Shown here one piece after another: positions 1 through 6,630 of a stretch of DNA of 6,947 nt. The notes under the pieces are model-generated. The model made no database searches and had not been told where the DNA came from. It was given only the letters and a program-made list of their open reading frames with translations. The stretch covers positions 1-6,947 of the forward strand of contig NZ_DXLG01000085.1 in NCBI RefSeq assembly GCF_019414865.1. Direction: 5' to 3'. Source of the stretch: Veillonella sp. Its GTDB lineage: Bacteria > Bacillota > Negativicutes > Veillonellales > Veillonellaceae. The translations under genes and the position numbers were made by a program. The first letter of the stretch is position 1, and every line of letters starts with the position of its first letter.

Positions 1-34
1 TCTTAGACTTTCATAAGACTTTTAAAGTATAAGA

Positions 35-60
35 AAAAGCCGCCTTTTCAGGCGGCTTTT
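35..60 (-). terminator. Rho-independent terminator after fprA, probably bidirectional
   Basis: A perfect 10-bp stem (35-44 pairing with 51-60) has a GC-rich core GCCGCC/GGCGGC and a 6-base loop. It is flanked by an A-run on the left and a T-run on the right, so it would form a terminator on either strand. It begins 11 bases past the fprA stop codon, so it ends the fprA transcript. It could also end a convergent gene lying left of the window, which cannot be seen. Bases 1-34 hold nothing else that I recognise apart from two copies of AGACTTT (5-11 and 16-22). Confidence 0.93.
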
Positions 61-70
61 AGTGTTAGTA

Positions 71-1306
71 TTATAATACTTCTTTGATTTCAGCTGCATC
101 GATGGATGCTTTGATATCGTCTGCCATTTTTTCGATTTTTGGAAGATCTTCTGGTTTTAAAGAGGATTTGATATCAAGTGGTTCGGATACGATTTCAATG
201 TCTTTGAAGTCGTTTTCAAAGTGAGCAACCATTGTTTTCATTGCAGCAGATGCCCAAGAGTGGTTACCAATGATGGATACCTTATGGTTTTGGAAGTTAA
301 GTGCTTTCAATTCATGAATGAAGTTTTCCATAGTAAGGTATAGGTTCAAATTGTATGTAGGTGCAATTGTTACCAAGTTAGTGTATTTCCAAGCATCAGC
401 GATGATGTAGGAAGCATTAGTTTTGGAAACATCGTAGATTTTGATATCTGTGACGCCGCGTTTGGACAATTGCTTAGCCAATTGTTGTGCAATAGCACGA
501 GTGTTACCATACATAGAACCGAAGGCAATAACAACACCTTTTTTACAAGCTGTGTAGCTGGACCAGTGCAAGTATTTGCGCAAGATATAATCGATAGTTT
601 CAGGTGTACGCCAGATAGGACCATGAAGTGGAGCAATACGCTTGATGTCAAGACCAGAAACTTTACGGATTGCATTTTGTACTTGAGGACCGTATTTACC
701 AACTATATTTGTGTAGTAACGACGAGCTTCATCTTCGTAGGTAGCAACGTAATCAGTTTGGTCTGCAAAGATGTTACCGTTAACTGTACCGAATGTACCG
801 AAAGCATCTGCAGAGAATAATGTACCAGTAGATTTTTCATATGTACAAGTTACTTCTGGCCAGTGAACCATAGGCATAGTGTAGGAAACAAGTGTATGTT
901 TACCAAGGCAAATTTCGTCGCCTTCTTTTACTGTGTAGTATTGATCAGGTTTTGGAGAATTGTAGAATTGTTCAAACATGCGGAATGTTGTAGCGTTACC
1001 AACCATTTTACAGTTTGGATAGCGTTCCAATGTTTCCAACAATGTTTGGCAATGGTCTGGTTCCATATGATTTACGATGATGTAATCAAGGTCGCGACCA
1101 TTTAATAGATGAGTCAAGTTATCAAAGTATTCTTCGCGAATTTCCGCATCTACAGAGTCAACAACACAAGTTTTTTCATCATCAATGAAATAGCTGTTAT
1201 AGCTAACACCATTTGGAATAGGGAATAAGTTTTCAAAACGTTCTGTAGTCCAGTCATTACTACCAATCCAGTAGATATTATGGGTCATTTTCTGAGCACA
1301 ATGCAT
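71..1306 (-). CDS. fprA: Flavodiiron protein, FprA type (O2/NO reductase)
   Basis: This 411-residue protein has the flavodiiron protein architecture. Residues from about 10 to 250 form a metallo-beta-lactamase-like di-iron domain, and residues from about 256 to 405 form a flavodoxin domain. The di-iron ligands are all visible: H80, E82, D84 and H85 in NHMEPDH, H148 in MVHWPE, D167 in SADAFG and H228 in PLHGP. The FMN phosphate loop is GSMYGNTR near residue 263. Members of the family reduce O2 to water and/or NO to N2O in the cytoplasm of anaerobes, usually with electrons from rubredoxin. There is no fused rubredoxin or flavin reductase domain, so the donor must be encoded elsewhere. Whether O2 or NO is the main substrate cannot be read from the sequence. 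The start at 1306 is chosen because GAAAGGA lies 7 bases upstream; the internal Met7 has no comparable site. The gene has its own promoter and terminator and seems to be monocistronic. Confidence 0.95.
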   Translation of the reverse strand: MHCAQKMTHNIYWIGSNDWTTERFENLFPIPNGVSYNSYFIDDEKTCVVDSVDAEIREEYFDNLTHLLNGRDLDYIIVNHMEPDHCQTLLETLERYPNCKMVGNATTFRMFEQFYNSPKPDQYYTVKEGDEICLGKHTLVSYTMPMVHWPEVTCTYEKSTGTLFSADAFGTFGTVNGNIFADQTDYVATYEDEARRYYTNIVGKYGPQVQNAIRKVSGLDIKRIAPLHGPIWRTPETIDYILRKYLHWSSYTACKKGVVIAFGSMYGNTRAIAQQLAKQLSKRGVTDIKIYDVSKTNASYIIADAWKYTNLVTIAPTYNLNLYLTMENFIHELKALNFQNHKVSIIGNHSWASAAMKTMVAHFENDFKDIEIVSEPLDIKSSLKPEDLPKIEKMADDIKASIDAAEIKEVL

Positions 1307-1313
1307 AATAAAA

Positions 1314-1320
1314 TCCTTTC
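1314..1320 (-). promoter_or_regulatory. Ribosome binding site of fprA (decides the start)
   Basis: On the minus strand GAAAGGA stands 7 bases before the ATG at 1306. The alternative ATG at 1288 (Met7) is preceded by GCTCAGAAA, which is not a Shine-Dalgarno sequence, so the longer form is preferred even though the family homology begins near Met7. Confidence 0.75.
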
Positions 1321-1385
1321 TTAACTCACATTTGTTATGTATAGGTTTACACGAATTCTCATGTTCGTAAATATATCATCAACTT

Positions 1386-1414
1386 ATAATACTAATATTT
1401 TCGAAAAAAATCAA
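1386..1414 (-). promoter_or_regulatory. Putative sigma-A-type promoter of fprA
   Basis: On the minus strand a -35 hexamer TTGATT (1409-1414) is separated by exactly 17 bp from a -10 hexamer TATTAT (1386-1391). Transcription would begin near 1379 and give a leader of about 73 bases. The -35 box lies in the T-run just behind the purL terminator stem, so the end of one unit and the start of the next are packed together. Two perfect 10-bp palindromes overlap this promoter: TTTTCGAAAA (1398-1407) in the spacer and TCAATATTGA (1411-1420) across the -35 box. The call rests on consensus match and spacing only. Confidence 0.6.
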
Positions 1415-1420
1415 TATTGA

Positions 1421-1446
1421 AAAGCCTACCCCAAGGAGTAGGCTTT
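1421..1446 (-). terminator. Rho-independent terminator after purL
   Basis: A 9-bp perfect stem AAAGCCTAC/GTAGGCTTT (1421-1429 with 1438-1446) closes an 8-base loop. It lies 22 bases past the purL stop codon. On the minus strand it is followed by TTTTC from the end of the stem, and 11 bases later by a run of seven Ts. The immediate U-tract is interrupted, so termination may be less than complete and some read-through into fprA is possible. Confidence 0.82.
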
Positions 1447-1468
1447 CACATGAAAGAATAGTCATAAA

Positions 1469-4400
1469 TTATTTAAAGTATTTTACACCAGATGTAAAGA
1501 TTGGCATTTCTAATAAACCAGGAATATTTTTACTGATACCAGCACCGCAGCGTTCGGAGTGAGCCATCTTACCGAATACGCGACCATCTGGACTATAAAT
1601 GCCTTCGATAGCAGCTACAGATTGGTTTGGATTGAAGCGGCTATCCATGGAAGCAATACCATCAAAGTCTACATATTGTGTAGCAATTTGACCAGTTTTA
1701 TTGAATTCCAATACTTGTTGAGGGGAAGCGATGAAGCGACCTTCGCCGTGAGAAATTGGCACAGTGTAAATTTCGCCTGCTTTAGCATCGCTCATCCAAG
1801 GGGATTTAGTAGAAATAACTTTAGTGTTAACCATACGAGATAAGTGACGACCGATTGTGTTGTATGTCAATGTAGGATGATCAGCGGTTAATGTTTCGAT
1901 ATGACCACCTGGCAACAAGCCTAATTTGATAAGGGCTTGGAAACCATTACAAATACCAAGTACAAGGCCATCTTGTTTGTACAAGAGGTTTTCTAAACCT
2001 TCTGCAAGGTATGGATTGCGGAAGAGGGTAGCCATGAATTTGCCAGAACCATCTGGTTCATCACCAGCACTGAAGCCACCAGGGAACATAAGAATTTGGG
2101 ATTCAGCTAATTTTGTTTTAATTACATCGATAGATTCTTTTAATTGTTCTGGTGTTTGATTGCGAATGATTACGATATCTGTTTCTGCCCCAGCACGTTC
2201 AAAGGCACGAGCAGAGTCAAATTCGCAGTTTGTACCAGGGAATACAGGGATGAGCACTTTAGGTTTAGCCCCTAAGGATGCGCTGCGAGGTTTAGCATGT
2301 TGATCGTGGATGTATGCTACCGCTTCACCAACACCATTTGGCGCACGCATAGGGAAGATATCATTTAATGGAGCTTCATAAGCTGCTTGAATTTCCTTAA
2401 GGGATACAGATTGATCGGCCCATTCAATAACAGGATTTGCTTGTGTTACACCTATTACTTTAAGACCTGGTAATTCTAAGAGATAGTTAACCGCTTTAAT
2501 ATCTACCTCTACGATAAATGCACCAAGAGCTGGTTGGAAGATAGCACGTTCCGCATATTTATCGAATTTAACACCAATGTTGTTGCCGAGCGCCATTTTG
2601 GTAACTGCTTCAGGAATGCCACCTTGGTCAACTACATAAGCGGAGTAAACGCGACCTTTTTCAATTTGTTCTTGTAAAACTTCACAGTTTTCTTTAAATC
2701 GATCCCAATCAGGAGTGTCATCGTACATACGAGGTACATCGAAGAATACGAGGCGATGGTCTACACCTTTAAGGTCTTGGCTCACAATGTTATCTACATG
2801 AGCTGTTCCCACTGCGAAAGATACGAGGGTAGGAGGAACTGTAAGCTCCATAAATGTACCGCTCATAGAATCTTTGCCGCCAATTGCGCCAATTTCAAGT
2901 TCTTTTTGTGCTTTGTAAGCGCCGAGTAAAGCTGCTACAGGTTTACCCCAAGATTCTTTAGAGTTGAGGCGTTCAAAGTACTCTTGTAATGTTAAGTATG
3001 CATCTTCACGACGACCGCCGAGAGCTACTAATTTAGCGACAGATAAAAGTACAGCATATTGTGCACCGTGGTATGGGCTCCAGTCGGATAACTCAGGTAC
3101 AAAGCCATGTGTCATGATGCTAGCAGTTGTAGTTTCCCCATTTAATACAGGTGATTTTGCCACCATACCTTGAGTAGGTGTCTTTTGGAACTTACCACCG
3201 AATGGCATGAGTACTGTATTAGCACCAACTGTACTATCAAAGCGTTCTGCTAAGCCTTGTTGAGAGGCTGTATTTAAATCGGATACGGCTGCAAGCCATT
3301 TCTCTTTGAAGTTCTCTGCACTAGAAGAACCACGTAAGAAGTAAGAACGATCCGTTGGAGCTGTTACAATAGCTTCCTGCTGTTGACTTGCACCATTTGT
3401 ATTTAAGAAGTCGCGGCTGATATCTACGATTGTTTCGCCATTCCAGTTCATGATAAGGCGATTTGTATCAGTTACATCAGCTACAATTGTACATTCTAAA
3501 TTTTCTTCGTCGCAGTAGGCTTTGAACGCATCTACATCAGCTGCGGCGATGACGCAAGCCATACGTTCTTGAGATTCAGAAATGGCTAGCTCTGTACCGT
3601 CAAGGCCAGCGTATTTTTTAGGAACTAAATCAAGATTGATTGTTACACCATCTGTTAATTCACCGATAGCAACGGATACACCGCCTGCACCAAAGTCATT
3701 ACAACGTTTAATAAGCGTTGTTACTTCACCGCGACGGAAGAGACGTTGAATTTTACGTTCTGTAAGGGCGTTGCCTTTTTGAACCTCTGCGCCACATGTG
3801 GAAAGGGACTCTACGGTATGTTCTTTAGAGGAACCAGTAGCGCCACCACAGCCATCGCGGCCAGTTTTGCCGCCTAGTAATACTACTACATCGCCTGCGA
3901 CTGGTACTTCACGACGTACTTGATTACGAGGCGCAGCGCCAATAACCGCACCGATTTCCATGCGTTTAGCCACATAACCAGGATGGTAATATTCTTTTAC
4001 TTCACCTGTAGCAAGGCCGATTTGGTTGCCGTAAGAGGAGTAGCCACGAGCAGCTTCTTGGGTAATTTTCTTTTGTGGTAATTTGCCTTCTAATGTATCT
4101 TCAAGGCTAGTATGAGGGTCGCCAGCGCCTGTAACGCGCATAGCTTGGTATACATAAGCACGACCGCTCAATGGATCGCGGATACAGCCACCTAAGCACG
4201 TTGCAGCGCCACCAAATGGTTCGATTTCAGTAGGGTGGTTATGAGTTTCGTTTTTAAATAATAACAACCATTCTTCAGTTTTGCCGTTTACATCAACAGG
4301 AATAATGATTGTACATGCATTGATTTCATCGGATTCATCAAGATTTGTTAAACCGCCTGCATGACGCAATTCTTTAACTGCTAGTGTTGCCATGTCCATG

Positions 4401-5209
4401 AGGGAGCGAGCCTTTTTCTTAGTTGTATATAGTTCAGCACGGCCTTCCATGTATTCTTCAAGGGCTTCTTTTACTGCACCTGTGAAACGACTATCCTCAA
4501 TGGTAATATCCGTTAATTCCGTCATAAATGTAGTGTGGCGGCAGTGGTCGGACCAATAGGTGTCGAAGAGGCGAATTTCTGTAATGGTAGGATTGCGGTG
4601 TTCTACTTCTGCATATTGTTGCTTAATTAATTTGAGGTCTGCCAATGTCATAGCGAGACCATAGCTATCGATGAGAGTTTCTAAATCAGCATCGCTCATG
4701 TCTGTAAAACCGTCGATTGTTGCCACTGGTTTAGGATCTTCTAATTCAAGGGCCAATGTAGTTGGTAATTCAAGACTCGCTTCGCGGGAATCTACTGGGT
4801 TAATGTAGTACGCTTTAATGGCCTCTTCTTGTTCTTTTGTGAAAGTACCTTCGATGGCGAATACACGAGCACATCGAACGATGTGGCCAGATGTAAGGGT
4901 GAGCATGGAAATACATTGCTCAGCACTGTCGGCACGTTGATCGTATTGACCTGGCACATATTCAACAGCAAAAACGAAACCTTGTACAGCTGGGATTTCT
5001 TCTAATACTGTATCTACAGGAGGCTCGGAGAAGATAAGGTTTTTTGCAGCCTCTAAATCTTTTGCATCTACATGTTCGATATCATATCGCTCGTAGATGG
5101 TTACCCCTGTAGCAGGCATAGATAATTCCTGTTGTAAGGTTTGTAACATGCGTTGTGCTTCTTGGTTGAAAGATTCTCGTTTTGTTACGAATAATCGTTG
5201 TATAGCCAT
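1469..5209 (-). CDS. purL: Phosphoribosylformylglycinamidine synthase, single-chain PurL with fused glutaminase
   Basis: This cytoplasmic enzyme catalyses the fourth step of de novo purine synthesis: FGAR + ATP + glutamine to FGAM. The 1246 residues carry the whole activity in one chain, like the roughly 1240-residue clade known from streptococci and clostridia, unlike the split PurS/PurL/PurQ enzymes of Bacillus. Residues up to about 150 are the PurS-like N-terminal part. The synthetase core follows, with the DHCRHTTF motif (H222, H225), KNETHNHPTE at 319-328, the glycine-rich GKTGRDGCGGATGSS at 447-461, and GGKDSMSG in the second half near 777. The class I glutaminase begins near 984 (VLIPVFPGTNCEFDSA). 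Its nucleophile is C1087 in GICNGFQ, the likely His-x-Glu pair is H1217/E1219 in MAHSER, and SHGEGRF is at 1153-1159. All motifs look intact. The start at 5209 follows AGGAGG by 5 bases and gives the expected N-terminus MAIQRLFV. The frame stays open a further 52 codons upstream, but that part is AT-rich, resembles no PurL, and contains the promoter. Confidence 0.97.
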   Translation of the reverse strand: MAIQRLFVTKRESFNQEAQRMLQTLQQELSMPATGVTIYERYDIEHVDAKDLEAAKNLIFSEPPVDTVLEEIPAVQGFVFAVEYVPGQYDQRADSAEQCISMLTLTSGHIVRCARVFAIEGTFTKEQEEAIKAYYINPVDSREASLELPTTLALELEDPKPVATIDGFTDMSDADLETLIDSYGLAMTLADLKLIKQQYAEVEHRNPTITEIRLFDTYWSDHCRHTTFMTELTDITIEDSRFTGAVKEALEEYMEGRAELYTTKKKARSLMDMATLAVKELRHAGGLTNLDESDEINACTIIIPVDVNGKTEEWLLLFKNETHNHPTEIEPFGGAATCLGGCIRDPLSGRAYVYQAMRVTGAGDPHTSLEDTLEGKLPQKKITQEAARGYSSYGNQIGLATGEVKEYYHPGYVAKRMEIGAVIGAAPRNQVRREVPVAGDVVVLLGGKTGRDGCGGATGSSKEHTVESLSTCGAEVQKGNALTERKIQRLFRRGEVTTLIKRCNDFGAGGVSVAIGELTDGVTINLDLVPKKYAGLDGTELAISESQERMACVIAAADVDAFKAYCDEENLECTIVADVTDTNRLIMNWNGETIVDISRDFLNTNGASQQQEAIVTAPTDRSYFLRGSSSAENFKEKWLAAVSDLNTASQQGLAERFDSTVGANTVLMPFGGKFQKTPTQGMVAKSPVLNGETTTASIMTHGFVPELSDWSPYHGAQYAVLLSVAKLVALGGRREDAYLTLQEYFERLNSKESWGKPVAALLGAYKAQKELEIGAIGGKDSMSGTFMELTVPPTLVSFAVGTAHVDNIVSQDLKGVDHRLVFFDVPRMYDDTPDWDRFKENCEVLQEQIEKGRVYSAYVVDQGGIPEAVTKMALGNNIGVKFDKYAERAIFQPALGAFIVEVDIKAVNYLLELPGLKVIGVTQANPVIEWADQSVSLKEIQAAYEAPLNDIFPMRAPNGVGEAVAYIHDQHAKPRSASLGAKPKVLIPVFPGTNCEFDSARAFERAGAETDIVIIRNQTPEQLKESIDVIKTKLAESQILMFPGGFSAGDEPDGSGKFMATLFRNPYLAEGLENLLYKQDGLVLGICNGFQALIKLGLLPGGHIETLTADHPTLTYNTIGRHLSRMVNTKVISTKSPWMSDAKAGEIYTVPISHGEGRFIASPQQVLEFNKTGQIATQYVDFDGIASMDSRFNPNQSVAAIEGIYSPDGRVFGKMAHSERCGAGISKNIPGLLEMPIFTSGVKYFK

Positions 5210-5214
5210 TATAG

Positions 5215-5220
5215 CCTCCT
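5215..5220 (-). promoter_or_regulatory. Ribosome binding site of purL (decides the start)
   Basis: On the minus strand AGGAGG is a full Shine-Dalgarno match, 5 bases before the ATG at 5209. It settles the purL start against the longer open frame beginning at 5365. Confidence 0.9.
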
Positions 5221-5258
5221 GTAATGTATATAATTCCCTGTGGGATATTGACAAATTA

Positions 5259-5287
5259 AGTATAGTCGGTCTAGACTTATAAGTAAA
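5259..5287 (-). promoter_or_regulatory. Putative sigma-A-type promoter of purL
   Basis: On the minus strand TTTACT (5282-5287) and TATACT (5259-5264) are spaced by exactly 17 bp. Transcription would start near 5252, giving a leader of about 43 bases ahead of the ATG. That is too short for a purine riboswitch, and no B. subtilis-type PurBox (CCGAAC core) is visible nearby. The -35 box abuts the AAGAT/ATCTT dyads described separately, which suggests control by a DNA-binding regulator. Confidence 0.65.
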
Positions 5288-5312
5288 GATAATCTTATTT
5301 ATGAAAAGATTA
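5286..5312. promoter_or_regulatory. Candidate LysR-type operator upstream of purL
   Basis: TAATCTT (5290-5296) and AAGATTA (5306-5312) form a perfect 7-bp inverted repeat around 9 bases. T5295 and A5307 are placed symmetrically 11 bases apart, the T-N11-A pattern typical of LysR-family sites. A third half-site, AAGAT (5286-5290), forms an odd palindrome AAGAT-A-ATCTT that touches the purL -35 box. The dyad centre lies about 49 bases upstream of the predicted purL transcription start. AT-rich DNA makes chance dyads fairly common, so the assignment to the neighbouring regulator is inference. Confidence 0.45.
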
Positions 5313-5327
5313 GAAATACTAATAAAT

Positions 5328-5369
5328 ATGAAAGGTTCATGAAGGTCATAAGACCTAACTTTCATGAAG
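5328..5369. repeat. Palindromic element with two TTCATGAAG copies in the divergent region
   Basis: The perfect palindrome TTCATGAA occurs at 5336-5343 and 5361-5368, each followed by G, with centres 25 bp apart. The same stretch can fold with an outer stem ATGAAAG/CTTTCAT (5328-5334 with 5359-5365) and an inner stem AGGTC/GACCT (5343-5347 with 5352-5356) around the loop ATAA. No T-run follows on either strand, so it is not a classical terminator. It lies upstream of the predicted starts of both purL and the regulator gene, so it more likely works as DNA than as RNA. The function is unknown. Confidence 0.4.
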
Positions 5370-5406
5370 ATTTCTACATATTCATTATATATTGAGAGTC
5401 CATGCT

Positions 5407-5412
5407 TATAAT
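5407..5412 (+). promoter_or_regulatory. Possible -10 box for the LysR-family gene
   Basis: TATAAT is a full -10 match about 65 bases before the regulator's start codon. The correctly spaced -35 position (around 5383-5389) is poor. TTGAGA (5392-5397) is close to a -35 consensus but would need a weak -10 near 5414-5420. The region is so AT-rich that the true start cannot be fixed by eye. A weak promoter would be normal for a self-regulated LysR gene. Confidence 0.3.
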
Positions 5413-5464
5413 ATAGTAAATGATATGTATATTTAAAAGTAAGACACTACTATTAGTATATAAC

Positions 5465-5471
5465 AGAGGTG
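5465..5471 (+). promoter_or_regulatory. Ribosome binding site of the LysR-family gene (decides the start)
   Basis: AGAGGTG lies 6 bases before the ATG at 5478. An in-frame GTG at 5469 lies inside this ribosome binding site and so cannot be the real start. Confidence 0.8.
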
Positions 5472-5477
5472 AATAAA

Positions 5478-6383
5478 ATGGCAGTATCTGCAGATTTATA
5501 TAGAACCTTTTTAGGGGTAGGCTTATATTTATCCTTTTCCCGTGCAGCCAAAGAGTTAGGCGTTTCTCAATCCGCCATCAGCCAAAGCATTAAGCAATTA
5601 GAAGGTGAACTTAATATGCCTCTTTTTGTGCGCACTACAAAATCTGTAGGGTTCACGCCAGAAGGCAAAGAATTATTTGATACAGTAGCTAAGGCATTTT
5701 CCATTCTTGATAATGGGGTAACTCAATTACAAGAACGTGTTAGCCAAGCTTATGAAAGTTTAAATCTGGCTGCTACAGACACATTATGTCGCCATTTCTT
5801 ATTACCTTACTTCCATAAATGGCAATTGCAAGAAAGCGAAATCGGACTACATATCATTAATCGACCATCACCTGATTGTGTAGAATTAGTACTCAACAAA
5901 GAAGCGCAGTTAGCCGTCGTTAACGATTATGAAGGCTTGCGCGATAATCCTCAACTAGAGGTAACTACATTGGCTACAATTCAAGATGTATTTGTTGGTG
6001 GTCCTGATTATAAAGGGGCAGGCTTCTTTGATCAAGGTCGTCTTCTTAATGAGCCTATTTTGCTCTTGCATAAAGGTTCTGCGAGCCGTACATTCTTTGA
6101 TGAAGTAACTCATGGCGCATGCCGTAAACCGCGCTTTGAATTGGGTAGCGTCGATGTGCTGCTTGATCTTGTAGAAATTAATATGGGTATTTCCATGTTG
6201 CCTAACCATGTAGTGCAACAAAAGATGCAAGAAGGTACAGTGGTACGTATCGATACAGATATTCCAGTGCCAACACGTGATATTGTACTTGTCCGTTCTC
6301 GTTTGGTACCTCAATCTGAAGGGGCTGCGCGCTTTACATCCTTGCTCGTTAATCGTGAAAGCACACGCGATAAGGTCTTATAA
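5478..6383 (+). CDS. LysR-family transcriptional regulator
   Basis: This 301-residue protein has the normal LysR-family length and layout. An N-terminal winged helix-turn-helix spans about residues 7-66; the core is FSRAAKELGVSQSAISQSIK (20-39), followed by QLEGELNMPLFVRTT and the wing FTPEGKELF. A linker helix runs from about 62 to 90. The effector-binding domain follows from about 95 to 295, with the usual two-lobe features such as LAVVNDYEGL and MGISMLPNHVV. There is no signal peptide or membrane segment, so it is a cytoplasmic DNA-binding protein. It is divergent from purL across 268 bp, the classic arrangement in which such a regulator controls the neighbour and itself, and xpt lies downstream on the same strand. 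A role in purine control is therefore plausible, but its ligand and targets are not evident from the sequence. The ATG at 5478 is preferred over the upstream GTG because the GTG is part of the ribosome binding site. Confidence 0.93.
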   Translation: MAVSADLYRTFLGVGLYLSFSRAAKELGVSQSAISQSIKQLEGELNMPLFVRTTKSVGFTPEGKELFDTVAKAFSILDNGVTQLQERVSQAYESLNLAATDTLCRHFLLPYFHKWQLQESEIGLHIINRPSPDCVELVLNKEAQLAVVNDYEGLRDNPQLEVTTLATIQDVFVGGPDYKGAGFFDQGRLLNEPILLLHKGSASRTFFDEVTHGACRKPRFELGSVDVLLDLVEINMGISMLPNHVVQQKMQEGTVVRIDTDIPVPTRDIVLVRSRLVPQSEGAARFTSLLVNRESTRDKVL

Positions 6384-6388
6384 TAATG

Positions 6389-6428
6389 AGACACACTTTA
6401 TGAGAATTTTCAGAAAGTGTGTCTTTTT
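6389..6428 (+). terminator. Rho-independent terminator after the LysR-family gene
   Basis: A 10-bp perfect stem GACACACTTT/AAAGTGTGTC (6390-6399 with 6414-6423) is followed directly by five Ts (6424-6428). The 14-base loop can itself pair as TGAG-AATT-TTCA with one G-T pair, making a tall hairpin. It starts 6 bases past the stop codon. It separates the regulator from xpt, so the two genes are probably separate transcripts. Confidence 0.9.
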
Positions 6429-6463
6429 ATATTTTAGAGTACTGTTATCTGTGCTATATTATA

Positions 6464-6491
6464 TTGTTATAAACCTACTGAATTTTATAAT
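6464..6491 (+). promoter_or_regulatory. Putative upstream promoter of xpt
   Basis: TTGTTA (6464-6469) and a perfect TATAAT (6486-6491) are 16 bp apart, which would start transcription near 6498 and give a leader of about 130 bases. A further extended -10-like TGCTATATT lies at 6452-6460. The leader contains two AAGTCTT copies (6510-6516 and 6547-6553) and a small hairpin TGACCC/GGGTTA (6569-6574 with 6579-6584), but none of the conserved cores of the purine riboswitch. Confidence 0.4.
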
Positions 6492-6567
6492 TTAGTGTGG
6501 AAAGTTTTGAAGTCTTAAAGAGAGCTGTTTTTCTAGCTGTATTGTTAAGTCTTTTACTTGATATAGG

Positions 6568-6597
6568 TTGACCCTAAGGGGTTATTTACGTTAAAAT
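6568..6597 (+). promoter_or_regulatory. Putative proximal promoter of xpt
   Basis: TTGACC (6568-6573) matches five of six -35 bases, and TAAAAT (6592-6597) five of six -10 bases, with an 18-bp spacer. Transcription would begin near 6604, only about 27 bases before the start codon. If this is the main promoter there is no room for an RNA leader control element. It cannot be ranked against the upstream candidate by sequence alone. Confidence 0.4.
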
Positions 6598-6616
6598 TTA
6601 AAGATAGTTATGCTGC

Positions 6617-6622
6617 GGAGGT
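6617..6622 (+). promoter_or_regulatory. Ribosome binding site of xpt
   Basis: GGAGGT is a strong Shine-Dalgarno match 8 bases before the ATG at 6631, which fixes the start of a gene that has no stop codon in the window. Confidence 0.85.
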
Positions 6623-6630
6623 AAGAGCAC

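Noticed and set aside
470..1105. Plus-strand open frames opposite fprA (470-820 and 863-1105)
   Set aside because: They are antisense shadows of a well-conserved gene, with no ribosome binding sites and no recognisable protein features.
1559..3173. Plus-strand open frames opposite purL
   Set aside because: They lie wholly antisense to conserved PurL coding sequence and their translations have no recognisable domain.
5248..5277. A plus-strand promoter with perfect TTGACA (5248-5253) and TAGACT (5272-5277, 18-bp spacer)
   Set aside because: The -10 is weak, it would face against the better purL promoter at the same place, and it would give a leader of about 190 bases for the regulator gene. 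It remains possible but is not supported.
5210..5365. A 52-codon upstream extension of the purL reading frame
   Set aside because: It lacks a ribosome binding site at its ATG, encodes a hydrophobic AT-rich stretch unlike PurL N-termini, and overlaps the purL promoter. AGGAGG sits 5 bases before the ATG at 5209.
5328..5365. The divergent-region hairpin as a terminator or riboswitch
   Set aside because: No T-run follows on either strand, and it lies upstream of both predicted transcription starts.
5469..5477. A GTG start three codons upstream for the LysR-family gene
   Set aside because: The GTG is part of the AGAGGTG ribosome binding site of the ATG at 5478.
5955..6314. A 119-codon minus-strand open frame opposite the LysR-family gene
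   Set aside because: It is antisense to conserved effector-domain coding sequence, and its translation is rich in His, Cys and Thr with no recognisable domain.
6277..6495. A plus-strand 72-codon frame overlapping the end of the regulator gene and its terminator
   Set aside because: It runs out of frame through the gene and straight through the terminator hairpin, and no ribosome binding site is apparent.
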